From positions 1 to 7,347 of the forward strand of contig JAAZFP010000350.1 in NCBI GenBank assembly GCA_012511645.1: DNA of 7,347 bases, read 5' to 3'. Under the pieces are notes generated by a model. The model saw only the letters and a list, made by a program, of their open reading frames with translations, searched no databases and was not told where the DNA came from. Positions 5,795 to 7,347 of the stretch are shown piece after piece (position 1 is the stretch's first letter; each line of letters opens with the position of its first letter). This stretch comes from Microbacteriaceae bacterium. GTDB taxonomy: Bacteria; Actinomycetota; Actinomycetes; Actinomycetales; Microbacteriaceae. The position numbers and the translations under genes were made by a program.

Positions 5795-7135
5795 TTAGTT
5801 GGCGGCGAGGGCGTCTGCGACTACCTGCAGGCCCTCGAGCAGCAGCTCGTCGCTGATGGCAAGCGCGGGCAGGAAGCGGATCACGTTGCCGTAGGTGCCG
5901 CAGGTGAGCACGAGCACACCGTTGTCGGCCGCGAACTTCGCGATCGCGCCGGTGAGCGCGGGGTTCGGCGCCTTCGAGCCCGACTCCACGAGCTCGATCG
6001 CCTGCATCGCACCGCGGCCGCGAATGTCGCCAATGCGGTCATCGCTCTGCTGCAGCGTAGTGAAGAACTCGGTGATGACAGCGCCGATCTGGTTCGCGCG
6101 CTCGGTGAGGTTCTCGGCCTCGTAGGTTTCGATGGTGGCGAGGGCTGCTGCACAGGCGATGGGGTTGCCCGCGTAGGTGCCGCCGAGACCGCCGGCGTGT
6201 GCCGAGTCCATGATGTCGGCGCGGCCGGTCACGGCCGACAGCGGGAGGCCGCCGGCGATGCCCTTGGCCGTGGTGACGATGTCGGCGACGACGCCCTCAT
6301 GCTGCGCGGCGAACATGTCGCCGGTGCGTGCGAAGCCAGTCTGCACCTCGTCGAGGATGAAGACAATGCCCTGCTCGTTGGCCCACTGCTGCAGCGCGGG
6401 AAGGACCCCGGGTGCCGGCGCGATGAAGCCACCCTCGCCCTGGATCGGCTCAATGATGACCGCGGCGACGTTGTTGAAGCCGACCTGCTTGTCGATCTGG
6501 CTGATCGCGTTGGCCGCAGCTTCAGCGCCGCTCAGACCGTCACGGTAGGGGTATGAGGTGGGTACGCGGTAGACCTCGGGGGCGAAGGGGCCAAAGCCAT
6601 CCTTGTAGGGGATGTTCTTGGCGGGCATACCCATGGTGAGGTTGGTGCGACCGTGGTAGGCGTGGTCGAATACGACGACGGCGTTGCGACCGGTGTAGTG
6701 ACGCGCGACCTTGATCGCGTTCTCGACGGCCTCGGCGCCCGAGTTGAACAGCGCCGAGCGCTTCTCGAAGTCACCAGGGATCAGCTCGTTGAGCTTTTCT
6801 GACACCGCGATGTAGCCCTCGTAGGGGGTGACGGTAAAGCAGGTGTGGGTGAACTGCTCGACCTGCTGCTTCACGGCCTCAACCACGCGGGGTGCCGAGT
6901 TGCCAACACCGGTCACGGCAATGCCAGACCCCAGGTCAATCAGCGAGTTGCCGTCAACGTCGACGAGCACGCCGCCGCCAGCGGCAACGATAGAGACGGG
7001 CAGCGCTACACCGACGCCCGAGGCGACGGCGGCGTTCTTGCGCGCGAGGATCTCTTGCGACTTGGGGCCGGGAATGGCGGTGACCAGCTTGCGCTCCTGC
7101 GGCAGCGATGGGCCGCCCTGAATGCTTGTTGACAT
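5795..7135 (-). CDS. gabT: 4-aminobutyrate--2-oxoglutarate aminotransferase (GABA transaminase)
   Basis: GabT transfers the amino group of 4-aminobutyrate to 2-oxoglutarate through pyridoxal phosphate, giving succinate semialdehyde and glutamate in the cytoplasm. The 446-residue product is full length for a class III aminotransferase. NSGAEAVENAIK at 131-142 forms the cofactor phosphate-binding region. HAYHGRTN follows at 158-165 and IIEPIQGEGG at 227-236. LDEVQTGFARTG at 261-272 contains the aspartate (D262) that contacts the pyridine nitrogen. AKGIAGGLPLS contains the PLP lysine (K291), and GGTYAGNP follows at 318-325, a form characteristic of GABA aminotransferases. The frame is open up to 7258, but the ATG at 7135 has AAGGAGG 5 nt upstream and begins where homology begins. 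gabD follows after 35 bp. A divergent PucR-like gene starts 87 bp away and probably controls the operon. A related role, such as 5-aminovalerate transamination, cannot be excluded from sequence. Confidence 0.95.
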   Translation of the reverse strand: MSTSIQGGPSLPQERKLVTAIPGPKSQEILARKNAAVASGVGVALPVSIVAAGGGVLVDVDGNSLIDLGSGIAVTGVGNSAPRVVEAVKQQVEQFTHTCFTVTPYEGYIAVSEKLNELIPGDFEKRSALFNSGAEAVENAIKVARHYTGRNAVVVFDHAYHGRTNLTMGMPAKNIPYKDGFGPFAPEVYRVPTSYPYRDGLSGAEAAANAISQIDKQVGFNNVAAVIIEPIQGEGGFIAPAPGVLPALQQWANEQGIVFILDEVQTGFARTGDMFAAQHEGVVADIVTTAKGIAGGLPLSAVTGRADIMDSAHAGGLGGTYAGNPIACAAALATIETYEAENLTERANQIGAVITEFFTTLQQSDDRIGDIRGRGAMQAIELVESGSKAPNPALTGAIAKFAADNGVLVLTCGTYGNVIRFLPALAISDELLLEGLQVVADALAAN

Positions 7136-7140
7136 GGGAT

Positions 7141-7147
7141 CCTCCTT
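7141..7147 (-). promoter_or_regulatory. Ribosome binding site of gabT
   Basis: AAGGAGG on the minus strand (7147 to 7141), 5 nt before the ATG at 7135, is a near-perfect Shine-Dalgarno. It decides the start against the longer open frame to 7258. gabT is therefore a leadered gene, unlike coaD, recG, rsmD and the regulator in this window. Confidence 0.85.
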
Positions 7148-7160
7148 GAACGTGGTTGCG

Positions 7161-7247
7161 AATCGGCGAACAGCTCCCAGCCTAAGCCTGGGCCACACGC
7201 AGGGATCGTGCCATAATGGCGAATGATGACACAATCTTTCGCCAATC
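7161..7247. promoter_or_regulatory. Divergent gabT / regulator control region with three operator-like half-sites
   Basis: Three copies of a 10-bp element ending in GGCGAA are present: AATCGGCGAA at 7161-7170 (+), TAATGGCGAA at 7214-7223 (+) and GATTGGCGAA at 7247-7238 (minus). Copies 2 and 3 form the inverted repeat TGGCGAA-N14-TTCGCCA at 7217-7244. Copies 1 and 2 are direct repeats 53 bp apart; copies 2 and 3 are centred about 21 bp apart. These distances are near 5 and 2 helical turns, so a protein could meet all three on one face. The inverted pair covers the start and probable -10 of the divergent regulator, which suggests autoregulation. A TAGGCT on the minus strand (7184-7179) is a possible gabT -10, just upstream of copy 1 in the direction of gabT. 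The operator role is inference. Confidence 0.5.
7212..7217 (+). promoter_or_regulatory. Candidate leaderless -10 box of the PucR-like gene
   Basis: CATAAT matches the TATAAT consensus at five of six bases. It lies 5 nt before the ATG at 7223 and 8 nt before the ATG at 7226. Transcription would start at or beside those codons. No Shine-Dalgarno is visible and no clear -35 was found. It partly overlaps half-site copy 2. Confidence 0.45.
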
Positions 7248-7347
7248 TGGCAATGCACGGATCGATCGAGCTCGACACGCTGCTGCGCGACTATCTGCTC
7301 GGTCTCGTGCTCATTGCCGGCGCCTCTGGCGAGGAGGAGAGTAGGCC
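7223..7347 (+). CDS. Probable PucR-family transcriptional regulator, N-terminal fragment (3' truncated)
   Basis: Forty-one codons and two bases are present before the window ends, with no stop. Two adjacent ATGs (7223 and 7226) are possible starts; the CATAAT box fits either. Residues 15-33 (IELDTLLRDYLLGLVLIAG) resemble the opening of the PucR N-terminal domain (PF07905). That domain typically begins with a short helix ending in a leucine, then a beta strand with V/L-x-A-G, followed a few residues later by a conserved R-P; here SRP appears at 40-42. Full PucR regulators carry a C-terminal helix-turn-helix (PF13556), which is outside the window. Divergent placement next to gabT matches the PucR-type GABA regulator known in corynebacteria, so control of gabTD is the likely role. 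The fragment is too short to exclude another family. Confidence 0.6.
   Translation, partial: MMTQSFANLAMHGSIELDTLLRDYLLGLVLIAGASGEEESR

Noticed and set aside
4461..5798. 445-codon open frame on the plus strand opposite gabD
   Set aside because: It lies fully antisense to a gabD with intact catalytic residues. Its product is rich in His, Arg and Gly with no recognisable domain. Long antisense frames are expected in GC-rich genes.
5732..6556. 274-codon open frame on the plus strand opposite gabT
   Set aside because: It is antisense to intact gabT, has a composition typical of a shadow frame and no credible ribosome binding site or homology.
7136..7258. N-terminal extension of gabT to 7258
   Set aside because: It would cross the divergent regulator start and the operator-like repeats, has Cys/His/Trp-rich non-conserved sequence, and ignores the strong AAGGAGG before 7135.

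Overview
The window is GC-rich, and its third codon positions are strongly biased to G/C. The gene content points to a high-GC actinobacterium, most likely Microbacteriaceae (a Leucobacter-like organism is my best guess). The basis is the form of CoaD and RecG, the recG/rsmD/coaD neighbourhood, TANNNT -10 boxes lying directly against start codons, and a PucR-type gene divergent from gabT. The genus is inference, not proof.

Layout from left to right. (1) 1-383, plus strand: the C-terminal part of a DUF4349-type membrane protein, cut by the window edge. (2) 486-983, minus strand: coaD, phosphopantetheine adenylyltransferase for coenzyme A synthesis. (3) 984-1164: a spacer carrying three tandem imperfect copies of a 19-20 bp unit. 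(4) 1165-3420, minus strand: recG, the branched-DNA helicase. (5) 3421-3541: a divergent promoter region. (6) 3542-4189, plus strand: rsmD, the 16S rRNA m2G966 methyltransferase. Its expected N-terminus is interrupted by an in-frame TGA at codon 3. (7) 4190-4292: a convergent spacer with an imperfect hairpin terminator. (8) 4293-5759 and 5795-7135, minus strand: a gabT-gabD operon, with gabT upstream. (9) 7136-7222: a divergent regulatory region with three copies of an AT-GGCGAA half-site on about the same helical face. (10) From 7223, plus strand: the first 41 codons of a probable PucR-family regulator, cut by the right edge.

GabT converts 4-aminobutyrate to succinate semialdehyde and GabD oxidises that to succinate. 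Together they feed GABA carbon into the TCA cycle and release its nitrogen as glutamate. The divergent PucR-like gene is the natural candidate for their regulator. recG, coaD and rsmD are housekeeping genes often found together in actinobacteria.

I do not see an undescribed multi-gene system, phage, IS element, CRISPR array, tRNA or rRNA. The most notable observations are the TGA codon near the start of rsmD, the operator-like half-sites between gabT and the regulator, the tandem repeat between recG and coaD, and a recurring arrangement suggesting leaderless mRNAs.
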